The notes under the pieces are model-generated. The model ran no database searches and was not told the DNA's origin. It saw only the letters and a list, made by a program, of their open reading frames with translations. DNA of 64,000 nucleotides, taken from NCBI RefSeq assembly GCF_000143415.4, contig NW_003314291.1, positions 1,158,517-1,222,516 on the forward strand. The letters are read 5' to 3'. This document shows positions 54,951 to 64,000 of the stretch, piece by piece (the first letter of the stretch is position 1; each line of letters starts with the position of its first letter). This DNA comes from Selaginella moellendorffii (lineage: Eukaryota > Streptophyta > Lycopodiopsida > Selaginellales > Selaginellaceae). The translations under genes and the position numbers were made by a program.

Positions 54951-55319
54951 TTCCTCGACTTTCCATGATCGCCACCACCACCAAGCACGGGAGATGGAAT
55001 CTTTTGAGCCCCCAGTGACACAGCCCTAGGTGCAGACCCGCTCTCAATGCTCTCGTTGCGGTGCGCAGAGAGCATGACTGGCCTTGCTCTGGAGCCTGAA
55101 AATCCTTGCAGGCACAGATGATTCAATTGCTGTTGGGGCTCTAGTTGAGGCTGTCGTGGATGCTGGAGAAAGTGTGGAGCAGCTGAAACGCCATGAACTC
55201 CTTGCGGCACCCGGGCATTCCACCAGCGGCAGCAGCACCAACAACAGGAGGCGAAAGCATTGCAAAAGGGATCGAGTTAAAGTCTTATTAATTGCAGTGG
55301 ATCTAGCAAAGCTTATGTT

Positions 55320-55990
55320 TCTTCTGCTACTGTTTCCTCCTTTATTTCAAAGTGAGGATTTCATATCCCACCGTTTGGCGCTCATTGAGCAGCAATTAAC
55401 AGTGGTAGAACAGCAAGTGCAAGAGCTGTTGAAGCAGTCACCGCCACTGATGCCGCCCCCGCAGCAGCAACCATCGCTGCCGCCGCCTCCTCCGTCCCCG
55501 GCCCCACCACTGTCAATGCCACCACTACCGATGCCACCCTTGCAGCAGCAGCTGTCGCAGCCGCCTCCTCCGCCCCCGGCCCCGCCGCTGTCACCGCTGC
55601 CACCCTGGTAGAGGTTCACTAGCTTGTTTAGGAGGCTATGGGCAATCCAATGGTTGAGGAGCCGTCCATGGCTAAGGGTGAGGAGACACGATTGCCGCCA
55701 CTGCTAGTGCCATGACCACCACAGCCACCATGACCGTTGCCACCGTCGTCACCACGGCCATCAGCACCACCACCACCACCACTGCAGGGGATGGGGACCA
55801 TCACCAGCACCATCACCAGTGTGATTAGTGGATTGGTATCAACATTTGTTGTTCCTGTTGTGGCCAGTGTAGTAGGAACGGCTATCATGCTCAGAAGGAG
55901 GCAGGTATGTAATCAGGTGTGTGTGTGTGTGTGTGTATGTGATTGTCTAACTTGGAGTGCAGATTGCTGCTCCTATGACCATTGATCAGC
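55320..55990 (+). pseudogene. Proline-rich/membrane family, copy 3
   Basis: On the plus strand: HRLALIEQQLTVVEQQVQEL (compare copy 2 VALLEQRLAVVEQQ), a long Pro/Gln/Ala block (PPQQQPSLPPPPPSPAPP), then TAG at 55609. After a changed frame come EEPSMAKGEETRLPPL, a second Pro block and the hydrophobic end STITSVISGLVSTFVVPVV followed by ASVVGTAIML. It has only one hydrophobic unit where copy 2 has three. A GT microsatellite (about 9 units) lies at 55919. The stop and the missing acidic helix suggest a broken gene, unless an intron spans them. Confidence 0.5.
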
Positions 55991-56907
55991 AGCCCCAGCC
56001 TTGATCCAGCAGCAATCTTTTGTTTTTGCAAATCTTCATCTAATCACCCTGGCTCTTGTGCCTTTGTCAAGACCGTAAGCTCTCGTGGATGCTCAAAACT
56101 TTGGACAGCGTAGTTCAGGGTGGTCATGCCACTGTGCAATGAGCAAACCCCACAGTATTACATCTTGGACTTCCATGGTGCTCAAGACTCACTTGTATAG
56201 ACTGACAAGAGAGATGACCACTTGATTTTGCAATAAAATTGACAGATATATTTAATATTTTTCCTGTTTATACTGTATGGTACCAAAATAAAATTCTTAT
56301 AAAAATATATATAAATATGATGGTGTGATTGCATGGAATATAGAAATGAAATACAAAAATGTGCATCTCAAAAAGTTCTCTAACTGGGATTTTACAAATG
56401 ATGCAAGATTCTCAAATCTATTGCAAAAATTTGGCATCCATGGCTTAACATTTTAAACTTCACGAACCTCATCAAAAAAAGGTAAATTTTGCGCTATGCC
56501 TTGTGGACATTAAATATCAAATACACAATGGATGTAGTATCAAAAGATATATAATAAATAAATAAATCCTATTCATTCCTGTTCTCCACAATCTCCCATA
56601 TAGAATATAGATTATAAATATTCAAATTTTTATAAACAATATAAAATGAATGCTAGCAATTGATTATGCTCAAATTTAATCTTCATCATAGAAATATAAA
56701 TTCTATAAACATTCTTAACTTTTTATTTGTACATTTGTTATACTATTAAGAATCCTAATTTTAATAAAAAATTTAAAATTATATTAAGAAAAATACTATT
56801 AATAAGGATATTTCTACAAGATTAAAGTTTCTAGAAATATTTTTAATATCTCTAAAATTAGTTTCACTCTTATATAAATTTGTAAAGTAGCCTAATAATA
56901 ATATGTC
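55991..56907. other. 3' flank of copy 3, then AT-rich spacer
   Basis: 55991-56140 matches, in reverse orientation, the shared 3' flank of the proline-rich family (GCTCTCGTGGATGCTCAAAACTTT, GTAGTTCAGGGTGGTC). 56240-56900 is AT-rich with no gene. Confidence 0.5.
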
Positions 56908-57348
56908 ATGATATTAATGAATTTATGTAGAAGGACAGTGCTCTATTTGATTGATTTTGATTTCTTACAGTTCAAGTTCCTCAACGATGATCCTGGCTAC
57001 ATCAACTGCTCCAACAAGACATGTGTCACCGATTCATGTAGCGTGAGGACTTGCTCTGGATTGCTTGCTTTCTGTCTTGTCAACATAAGAACCACCGTCA
57101 CCTTTGTGTTCTTTGGCAGTGGGCTTGTAACTCCCTGCATTCTCAAGATTGCCCTGCCACTTTCGTTTGTGAGGCTTGAGGCTCCTCTATACAGGCATTT
57201 TTCTCATAACTTTACTCTACTAATTTCTCTAACTCAAGATGGTGGTAACTTGCTCAAAGTGTCAAGTATGATGGTCGAAGCTCACTTTTCCAAAAGAAAG
57301 ATATGTGTGGTGAAGATTAACATTTTATTTTTATTTTTCTTTGGGTAA
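56908..57348 (+). other. Unidentified protein-like stretch
   Basis: After an intron-like end (TTTCTTACAG at 56959-56968) one frame reads FKFLNDDPGYINCSNKTC and is open for over 100 codons, with several hydrophobic runs. No family is recognised. A relation to the stretch at 49000 is possible by position (both lie beside the TPHF-LP-NKELMW pieces) but not shown. Confidence 0.3.
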
Positions 57349-57629
57349 TTCTTTTAGGTTCACCAGCTACCAATTTTGGATATATGCATTTCCCTGAGAG
57401 AGAATCTTTGTTGTGAGAGAAGAGCCACATTGAGATCCAATGCTTCAACATCTCCCCTATGCTATGCCAAGACATGACAACTCTAGCCAGGCTTGTTTTG
57501 TGCTCACTCTTCCCACATTAACTCTTTGTTTTTGGGCAATGCACCAAAATGTGGAGTCCAAACTCCAATCACACCAAATTAAAGATTCTCCCAAAAGTAT
57601 TTCCATAGTGTAAACAACAAAACAAAATT

Positions 57630-57805
57630 TGTGAGGTGCAAATGTACGGTTATAATGCCGTATACTAATATTAAAGTAGTGGGATTTTGGTAGTTGTCGG
57701 ATTGGTTTCAATCCAGACTACTCGCTCCTGTATATAAACTAGGGTTTTTGGGCTAATTGATATGCATATTTTCTGTATTCCCTTTCTATATTCCATGCAC
57801 TCACA
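57630..57805 (+). repeat. 5' LTR of family B element
   Basis: Starts TGTGAGGTGC and ends TGCACTCACA. TGTATATAAACTAGGG near 57730 is a good TATA box. Confidence 0.85.
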
Positions 57806-57806
57806 T

Positions 57807-57822
57807 TGGTGGAGGTGAGGGG
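57807..57822 (+). other. Primer-binding site of family B
   Basis: TGGTGGAGGTGAGGGG one base after the LTR. Its complement ends in CCACCA, so it could pair with a tRNA 3' end; I cannot name the tRNA. The same sequence follows the LTR at 19051. Confidence 0.6.
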
Positions 57823-58136
57823 CACCTTTGATTGTCTTTGAGAAGTGCTTGGATTTAGGATTTTGCTTTAAATCTAGCTTTTGCATTGTCTAGATTTAGC
57901 TTTTTCCATTTCTTTTCTTTTGCTCTTTCCTTTTAGGATTTTGATTTAGATCTAGCTTTTTGCATTGTTTAGATCTCCCTTTCTTTCTAGCTTTTTCTTT
58001 TCATTTCTCTTCTTTTGCTCTTTCCTTTTCATTCATCTTCATGGCAGGTTAGCAATCTCCTCCTCCTTTGACTCTGGAGCAGTAGTTGGTACAATTGCTT
58101 GATGCTATGCAATTGCCATTGAACAACTAAACTTAG

Positions 58137-58950
58137 TTGATGGTGGCATTCACAGCACATGATACAACTCCTCCTGCTCTTGGTGCCAATCTTTGCGTTC
58201 AGCCAAAGTTCTTTCGCAGGAATTTTGGGGATGATGTGTACCATTGGTTCGATCATTTCATGGTGATTGCCACATATTATTCTTGTGATGATGCTCAATG
58301 TTTATGTGAGTTTCCCATGTGTTTCCACCAGACAGTGTTGCAGTGCTACAATGGTTTGAGCGCAACCACTCGTGGGGATTGGAGTGTTCTCCCAGACATC
58401 TTCAAATGTGCATTCGGACATGCCGACGATTATAATGATGCCTTCCAACAATTACATTGTCTTCGTCAATGGCCATTTGAGTCGATGATGCAATTTAGCA
58501 TTTGTTTCCAAAACCTCTTACTTTGTGCAAAGCTAAATATGTCGGAATGGATCAAGCTAGGAATGTTGTGGCTAACACTTTATTAAGATCTTGTTGGACT
58601 TGTGCATGCACTTGTTTCTGCCACCCTTGACGATGCTCTTCACTTGGCACAACGTTATGGGATGTTGCCTCTTCCACTTCTCACTGCATGTCCTTCAGCT
58701 CCACTTTTTGTGGGTGATGGTCTTGTTCCAATGAAGGTTGATGCTGCTGCTGTTCGAGTCCAAGGACAAGGGCAAGGTTGTGGTCGTGGCTATAATATTC
58801 GTTATTGGGCAAAGTTAGTCACACTTATTATAGTTGTCAGCATTTTCCAGATTGGCAGCCACCATTTCTTGGGTGAAGACCTTGGCGTCAACAATGTCCT
58901 GTTGGTGCTACTGTAGTGGAAAGTCTGGACACTGAGATGCATCTGGGAAA
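58137..58950 (+). pseudogene. Family B gag
   Basis: The frame from 58137 reads FTAHDTTPPALGANLCVQPK, then DDVYHWFDHFMVIATYYSCD, LQCYNGLSATTRGDWSV and FESMMQFSICFQ, a retrotransposon gag capsid pattern. It stops at 58584, with later pieces in another frame (LDDALHLAQRYG). No zinc knuckle is readable. Confidence 0.7.
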
Positions 58951-58984
58951 TGAGGAATCACACGAGTAATGGAGGGATCTTGCG

Positions 58985-59380
58985 CAAATAAGTCAATGAC
59001 CCCTCCATCTTTCTTTCGGGAATATCGTCAAGGGGTTCACTTGACACCAGTTTATCCAGTGTTTACTTTCCAAACTCGTTTTTATAACAAACAGTCTCCT
59101 ATTATTCTCTCCGTATTGGTTGATATAGGTTCGAGTTTATCTTCTATTGCTCGACTTGTTGCCACACGTTGCCATTTATACTTCTGTCGTGCGATGAAAT
59201 CAGTTTTCATTCTTTATGGCAATGGCCGTACACATGCGTGTGCACAGAATGAGGCAGACTTAGTTGTATGTATGGGTGATCTCGAGCTTGGATTGCAATC
59301 ATTGCAGGTAGTGCCAAGTCAAGCTTTTGACCTCTCTTGGTATGGATTAGTTATAGCATATTCATGCCAAGTGTGATTTT
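58985..59380 (+). pseudogene. Family B protease region
   Basis: Reads VLVDIGSSLSSIARLVATR, where the usual DTGS/DSGS active site has become DIGS, then LELGLQSLQVVPSQAFD. It lies between gag and RT. Confidence 0.6.
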
Positions 59381-59559
59381 GATGCTTCTCCCCCTTGTCT
59401 TATACTTTCTTATATTTCATTCATTCTTCTCACTTTCATACCTCTTTATCCCTTTGTTTCTACCTTTGCTTCAATTACTTTTGTGCCCCCACTATTTCCT
59501 CCTATTTTTTCGTCTTGTTTTGCTCTTCCCTTTTTTGATCCCTCTAACAATCTTTGTGT

Positions 59560-61010
59560 TGTAGTGGTTGACTGGCTCATGAGGGAGTATTTTGATCTCT
59601 TTGAATTTGAACTATTGTCTGGGGCTAAGATTGCCACACGTTATTCGATTCGAACTAAGGATGCTCGTCTAATCAAGGTTCTTGTTCGTCGTCGGTCACT
59701 CAAAAAGATCAAGATTTTACATGCAAACGTCTGAGATATGTTGGAGAAGGGTGTTATTTGGAAGTCACGGAGTCCTTGGGCATGTGAACCTCATCTTGTG
59801 ACGAAGCCTAATAGGAGTATTCTTTTCTGCATTGACTATCGTCCATTAAATAAAGTGACGATCCCAGATATGTACCCTCTTCTTCACACTATTAATCTCT
59901 TAGATCGTTTGGGGCGAAGTTGTTGGTTCACCAAGCTAAATCTTGCTTTTGGGTACTGGCAAGTACTGATGGCTGAAAAAGATATTCCTAAGACTGCTTT
60001 TCGTACACTGTTTGGTTTGTACAAGTTTTTGGTGATACTGTTTAGTTTGAACAATGCTCCAACAACTTTCTAACAGATGATGGACGAGGTTCTTTGCGAT
60101 ATGCCAGAGGTGACTATTGACTTTATTGATGATGTCTTGATCCACTCGGAGGGGACGTGAGAGGAGCATATTTATGATGTTTGTAAAGTGTTGGATTGGT
60201 TACAGGACGTTAGTTTAAAGCGGTTGAAGTGCATGTTTGGGTCCAAGAACACAATTTATCTTGGGTACCGTATTTCTTGTGAGGGTTTGCAAGTTGATCC
60301 TGACAAACTTGTGGCTGTTCTAAAGTTCCTTACTTCGAAGTGTGTAAATGATGTGTAACGCTTCTTAGGCAAGGTGTAATATCTCGGTCATTTTGTGGAT
60401 CATTTTTCTAATCGCACTGCACTATTATGAACATTGATGAAGTCATCAACGTCATCTTTCATCTGGTCTCCGGATTGTGAGCAGGCATTCGTGAATATCA
60501 AAAAGCTATTGACGACTCCTCTAGTTTTGGCATATCCTAACTACACTTAACCTTTTATTTTGCACGTGGATGCTTCTGATATTATTCTTGGAAGTGAGTT
60601 GATGCAAGAGAGCTTGAATGTGCCTGGTTAGTGCCATCCCATTGCATATATAAGCCATACATTACAACTAGTGGAGGTGAACTACTCCACGACAACGAAG
60701 AAGTGTTTAGTAGCAATTTAGGGTTTCGAGAAACTTCATGCATATCTATATAGTTCTTGGACGTTACTTGAAGGTGATTATGTTGCAGTTACTTCATTAT
60801 TAAAGCAAAAGAACCTGGCTGGTCGTACTGTTTAGTGGGTTTTGAAGGTTTAGATATATGATTTTGGTGTTGTTTATCGCTTAGAGAGTTATATGGCTAA
60901 TGCTAATGCCCTTTCTCGAGCTCCTCTTCCTTCTCCACTCTCTTCTCATGTTTCTAATAAGCATGTTTTTCCAGCATCTATGGATTTTCTAGACAAAGAT
61001 TCTGTGCTGT
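59560..61010 (+). pseudogene. Family B reverse transcriptase and RNase H
   Basis: RT fingers and palm read WACEPHLVTKPN, CIDYRPLNKVTIPDMYPL and VILFSLNNAPTTF, then a TAA, DFIDDVLIHSE at the catalytic site (FIDD; the family usually has YIDD or YVDD) and CEGLQVDPDKL. RNase H follows with LHVDASDIILG and SYMANANALSRAP. About eight stops are present, most of them TAA, TAG or TGA where CAA, CAG or CGA would be expected. Confidence 0.8.
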
Positions 61011-61239
61011 CGGCGATTTCTGTACTTGATGTTCAGTGTCCACAAGATGCAGAATAAGATTTACCTTCTCTTGATGAGGTTCACGAGGCTCAAAAGATTG
61101 AGTCGTGGATTTTTAGGGTTCGAGATGGGTTTGAGAATCCTACATCACTTGCTAATGATTTACCATTTCGGCATTTACATTTTAAATATCGCCTTAAAGA
61201 TAGCCTTCTTTAGTTTGTGAGGACGGATCCTAATAATCC

Positions 61240-62002
61240 TTTATAGCTAGTGGTGCCTTCTATTTTTATTCCATGGTTTCTCTATGCCTACCATGATTCT
61301 CCTGTTCTAGGCGGGTATATGAGACATTGTCGTGTAACCGAGAAGCTGCACAGGTCTTTCTATTGGCTAGAGATGTGACATGATGTTATCCGGTATGTGC
61401 GTAATTGCATTTGGTGCCAAGCTTGTAATACTCCCCCTTATGCCATGGAAGGATAGTTAGAATCAATTGCAATTTCCTGTCTATTTTAGTTGGTGGTGTT
61501 TGATCTTATGGGACTTTTTCCACGATCGACTACTGGCAATGAATATGTTATTATTGCTTTTGATTATTTGACTCATTGGGTGGAAGTTAGTGCTCTTGCT
61601 AGCGCCTTTGCAACTGCTGTTGGATACTTCCTCCTCAATCGAGTGGTGTTCCAACATTCTTGTTCAGAGTGGATTCTTTCAGATAATGGTCCCGCATTTA
61701 TGGCTGAGGCATTTCATATTTTTCATGTTTTGACGTCTTGGTTGGGGATATGCCACACTTTCAGGAGTGTTTATTATCCACAATCAAACGGTTTGGTGGA
61801 ACGGCTTATTCGGACATTCAAAGGAATGATCACGAAATACATGAACTTTCAACATTCGGATTGGGATGGTTATTTGTTATCTCTTCGGTATGCATATGTC
61901 ATAGAGGTGCAGAGTTCTGTCGGTGCTTCACTATATAAACTTCTATATGGTCATACTCCAATATTATCAATGGAGTTGGGTTTACTTTTACAATTGCCAT
62001 GA
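61240..62002 (+). pseudogene. Family B integrase
   Basis: A zinc-finger region (YHDSPVLGGYMRH and CIWCQAC) is broken by a TGA in YWLEM-stop-HD. The core is open from 61490: VVFDLMGLFPRS with the first Asp, LSDNGPAFMA with the second and PQSNGLVERLIRTF with the Glu, so the DDE triad survives. SVGASLYKLLYGHTP follows. The end is cut by a TGA at 62000. No chromodomain is seen downstream to 62450. Confidence 0.85.
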
Positions 62003-62447
62003 GCTGCCAATGCTAGGTCGTGGGATCAATATTTGATGAGCATTATTCCACTTGTTTGAGTAAAGTCCACTGAACATTTAGGCCACGTATAAGTGGGACA
62101 ACAATGGTGCTATAACTTTCATCATCATCCACCTGCGGAGTACAAAATGGATGACTTGGTGTTAGTTCGTTTTCCCCATCTTACGGTATATGGTTTATCT
62201 AAAAGGCTCCTTGCTTAGTGGAAAGGACCATATTAAGTGTTGCAACAAGTTGAATTGCAAGTTTATGAGGTTTGGCATGACGTCTAGTAGGCTGATCCTT
62301 CAGAAATTGTGCATGTGCAACAGTTGAAACGCTTCATACAAACTAATTAGGAACAACTAATACCACTTACAGATCCACCGATGCCTTCTTTTGACGGTCC
62401 TCTAGATCCTGGCCCATTTACAAAAGCACCTTGATGGTCTTCCATTA

Positions 62448-62466
62448 TTCCGAGAGGAGGGGATGA
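62448..62466 (+). other. Polypurine tract of family B
   Basis: GAGAGGAGGGGATGA directly before the 3' LTR. Confidence 0.75.
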
Positions 62467-62627
62467 TCTGAGGTTCAAGTGTACAGGTATGATGCTGTAT
62501 ACTAATATTAGTATAGTGGGATTTTAATAGCCGTTGAATTAGTTTCAATCCGGACCACTTGCTCTTGTATATAAGTTAAGGTTTTTGGGTTAATTGATAT
62601 GCCCTATATATATTCTATGCACTCACA
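62467..62627 (+). repeat. 3' LTR of family B element
   Basis: Starts TCTGAGGTTCAAG and ends TGCACTCACA; 15 bp shorter than the 5' LTR because of a gap near 62602 (GATATGCCCTATATA). Confidence 0.85.
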
Positions 62628-63047
62628 AATCCATAACTTTTGACTTGCTCGAAATAATTTATTGAACTAATGCTGTTTTTCTTTAAACCACATCTAAAAA
62701 ATAATAATCAAACATATGTATGACATTTAACTTCTTTGTAGAATTTAAATATAAATTAATTAAGAATCGTCTTAAGAATTTTTATTAAAAAATATTAATA
62801 ATAAATAAATAAATAAAAAAACAATTTTTACATCATCACACTTTAAAAATCCTTATTTTAAAACTAATCTTAACATTTTAGTAATGAAAGTATTTATAAA
62901 TGTTTTAGTAATGATATTTCTAAAAGTACTTTTACTATTATATATTTATAAAATCTTTGGAATTAGAAATTCAAAATAGGGCATTAATAATACTTTAATT
63001 GGTAATGACATAAATATTTTAATAAATCTATTTATTAATTTATATAA
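62628..63047. other. AT-rich spacer
   Basis: No gene, RNA or repeat beyond AT-rich simple sequence (AATAAATAAATAAATA at about 62803). Confidence 0.5.
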
Positions 63048-63716
63048 AATAAAACAACATTTTCTAAAAATATATTTTATCCATTAAATTATATTGATAT
63101 TATAATTACTCCATTTGATGATACTTATACTTGATATATCTCTACAAGTGTTGAATGTATTGAACACATTTGTGGTGATCCACCAAATTGTAAAATAAAT
63201 ATAGAACTAAATACAAGCATTAGTGAAAATACATTAATAATATGATTACAATATTTAATAAATAATTTTAGAAAAATAATTAATTCTACAGCTTCTAATT
63301 TATTTATAATAATAACTTCTTTTTTTCAAATTGCTTATACAATACATGATTTTACAAAAAAGCCACAATTTCTGAATAAAAGTAATATTTCTTTAGAAAA
63401 TTTATTTTCTGAACTACCAAATTTTTATATTTTGACAGATATATTTTTAGCATCACTAAATGGTTATTGTACAGGGTTAATATTATTATTACAATGAAAT
63501 ATTTCAAAACAATATAAATATTTTTATATTGGAATTTTTTATATTTCCAATCCACCAAGTTTGTTCATCAGTCACAGAATATATCAAATATTGTTTAGTA
63601 TGATAAATGCTTAGATGTTGGAGAGAGTAAAAACAACATTTTCTGATCCCAATTATCCTAATACAATTATGATTATTCATAAATTATTTAAATTAATTAA
63701 TATATATAATATTTAA
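63048..63716 (+). other. Long AT-rich frame open if TGA is read through; membrane-protein-like
   Basis: Codons from 63048 to TAG at 63612 contain no TAA or TAG over 188 codons in sequence of about 80% AT; three TGA codons occur at 63132, 63243 and 63495. The frame contains no TGG. After the TAG it continues open to TAA at 63714. The translation has hydrophobic helices (NLFIIITSFFQIAYTI, then FYILTDIFLASLNGYCTGL running into ILLL), N-glycosylation-like NKS/NIS sites and a Cys-containing extracellular-like stretch (ECIEHICGDPPNCK), like the last helices of a multi-pass receptor. I cannot name the family. It could be a decayed gene of foreign, AT-rich origin in which TGG became TGA, or come from a genome that reads TGA as Trp. 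Confidence 0.4.
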
Positions 63717-64000
63717 TGTGATAAAGTTAATATATTTTTAAATATTATTGTTATAAAAAATATATCAAACTGTAAATCCTGTAAATACATGTATGTATAT
63801 ATGTGTATTACCCTGCATAGATTATATTTATAGATTGTTCATTTGGGACTTAATTTTGTGCATTCAATTTTATATATAATGAACCACAATTATTATATCT
63901 ATTTTGATATGCTGAGTACTCATAAAATCAAAATTTAAATTAATCAAAATAGAAAACACCTATGCTCTGTTTCATTATCTAGATATTTGATAATTAATTC
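63717..64000. other. AT-rich end of window
   Basis: Only AT-rich simple sequence with a TATGTATATATGTGTAT stretch near 63791. Nothing to annotate. Confidence 0.5.

Larger units (their letters stand above)
57630..62627 (+). mobile_element. Family B Ty3/gypsy element, near complete, decayed
   Basis: LTRs at 57630-57805 (176 bp) and 62467-62627 (161 bp) share TATACTAATATTA, GTAGTGGGATTTT, CTCCTGTATATAAACTAGGGTTTTTG-type phrases and the ending GCACTCACA. The right LTR starts TC instead of TG. Inside are a primer site, gag, protease, RT, RNase H, integrase and a polypurine tract, all on the plus strand, with no chromodomain. Dozens of stops divide the coding region. No 5-bp target duplication is seen. 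Other family B pieces are at 5285, 19051, 22818 and 24743. Confidence 0.9.

Noticed and set aside
63048-63716. Firm call of a receptor gene or a mitochondrial insert
   Set aside because: Helix pattern alone is not enough, and plant mitochondria do not read TGA as Trp.
1-64000. CRISPR arrays, rRNA or tRNA genes
   Set aside because: No regularly spaced identical repeats were seen; I saw no cloverleaf with the GGTTCGA-type box, though a computed scan would be more reliable.

Overview
This is nuclear DNA of a land plant, most likely a lycophyte of the Selaginella type (an inference, since I could run no search). The reasons are: typical plant nuclear genes (a PLS-class pentatricopeptide-repeat protein, a plastid uroporphyrinogen methyltransferase, an SRA-SET histone methyltransferase, a nodulin-related protein); many very short introns of about 50 to 75 bp; several PPR loci, some of them broken; and dense young and old LTR retrotransposons between compact gene islands.

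Layout. 1-5010: a decayed Ty3/gypsy chromovirus on the minus strand, running off the left edge. 5285-6205: gag-region fragment of a second Ty3/gypsy family (family B here). 6205-7323: PPR pseudogene. 7450-13470: gene island with a nodulin-related protein, a five-exon plastid FAD/NAD(P)-binding oxidoreductase, an 813-residue PPR protein and a broken duplicate of NAA35. 15022-15972: an intronless non-RD protein kinase. 16055-22600: pseudogenes of PPR, S28 peptidase, ERD2-like and stearoyl-ACP desaturase genes, with a family B LTR among them. 22818-26284: family B LTR debris, including a palindrome and an LTR-integrase-LTR deletion derivative. 26571-31606: a complete second chromovirus with 111-112 bp LTRs and a perfect 5-bp target duplication, sitting 320 bp upstream of NAA35. 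31927-42868: the main working island, with NAA35 (NatC), UPM1-like siroheme methyltransferase, a 996-residue coiled-coil protein and a SUVH-type H3K9 methyltransferase. 42979-57600: repeats and pseudogenes (ATPase, PPR, acetyl-CoA carboxylase, PWP2) plus three diverged copies of an unrecognised proline-rich, membrane-ended protein family. 57630-62627: near-complete family B element. 63048-63716: a very AT-rich frame that stays open for about 190 codons only if TGA is read through.

How parts relate. NAA35 and UPM1 converge tail to tail. UPM1 and the coiled-coil gene diverge from a shared 496-bp region. The oxidoreductase and the PPR gene diverge from a region with paired GGGCATTT palindromes and a cluster of four TTGAC motifs. 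The retroelements carry stop codons that are mostly explained by C-to-T change, many in CAG (CHG) context. CHG is the context that SUVH/CMT3 silencing methylates in plants, and a SUVH-type gene lies in the same window, although the link is only inferred.
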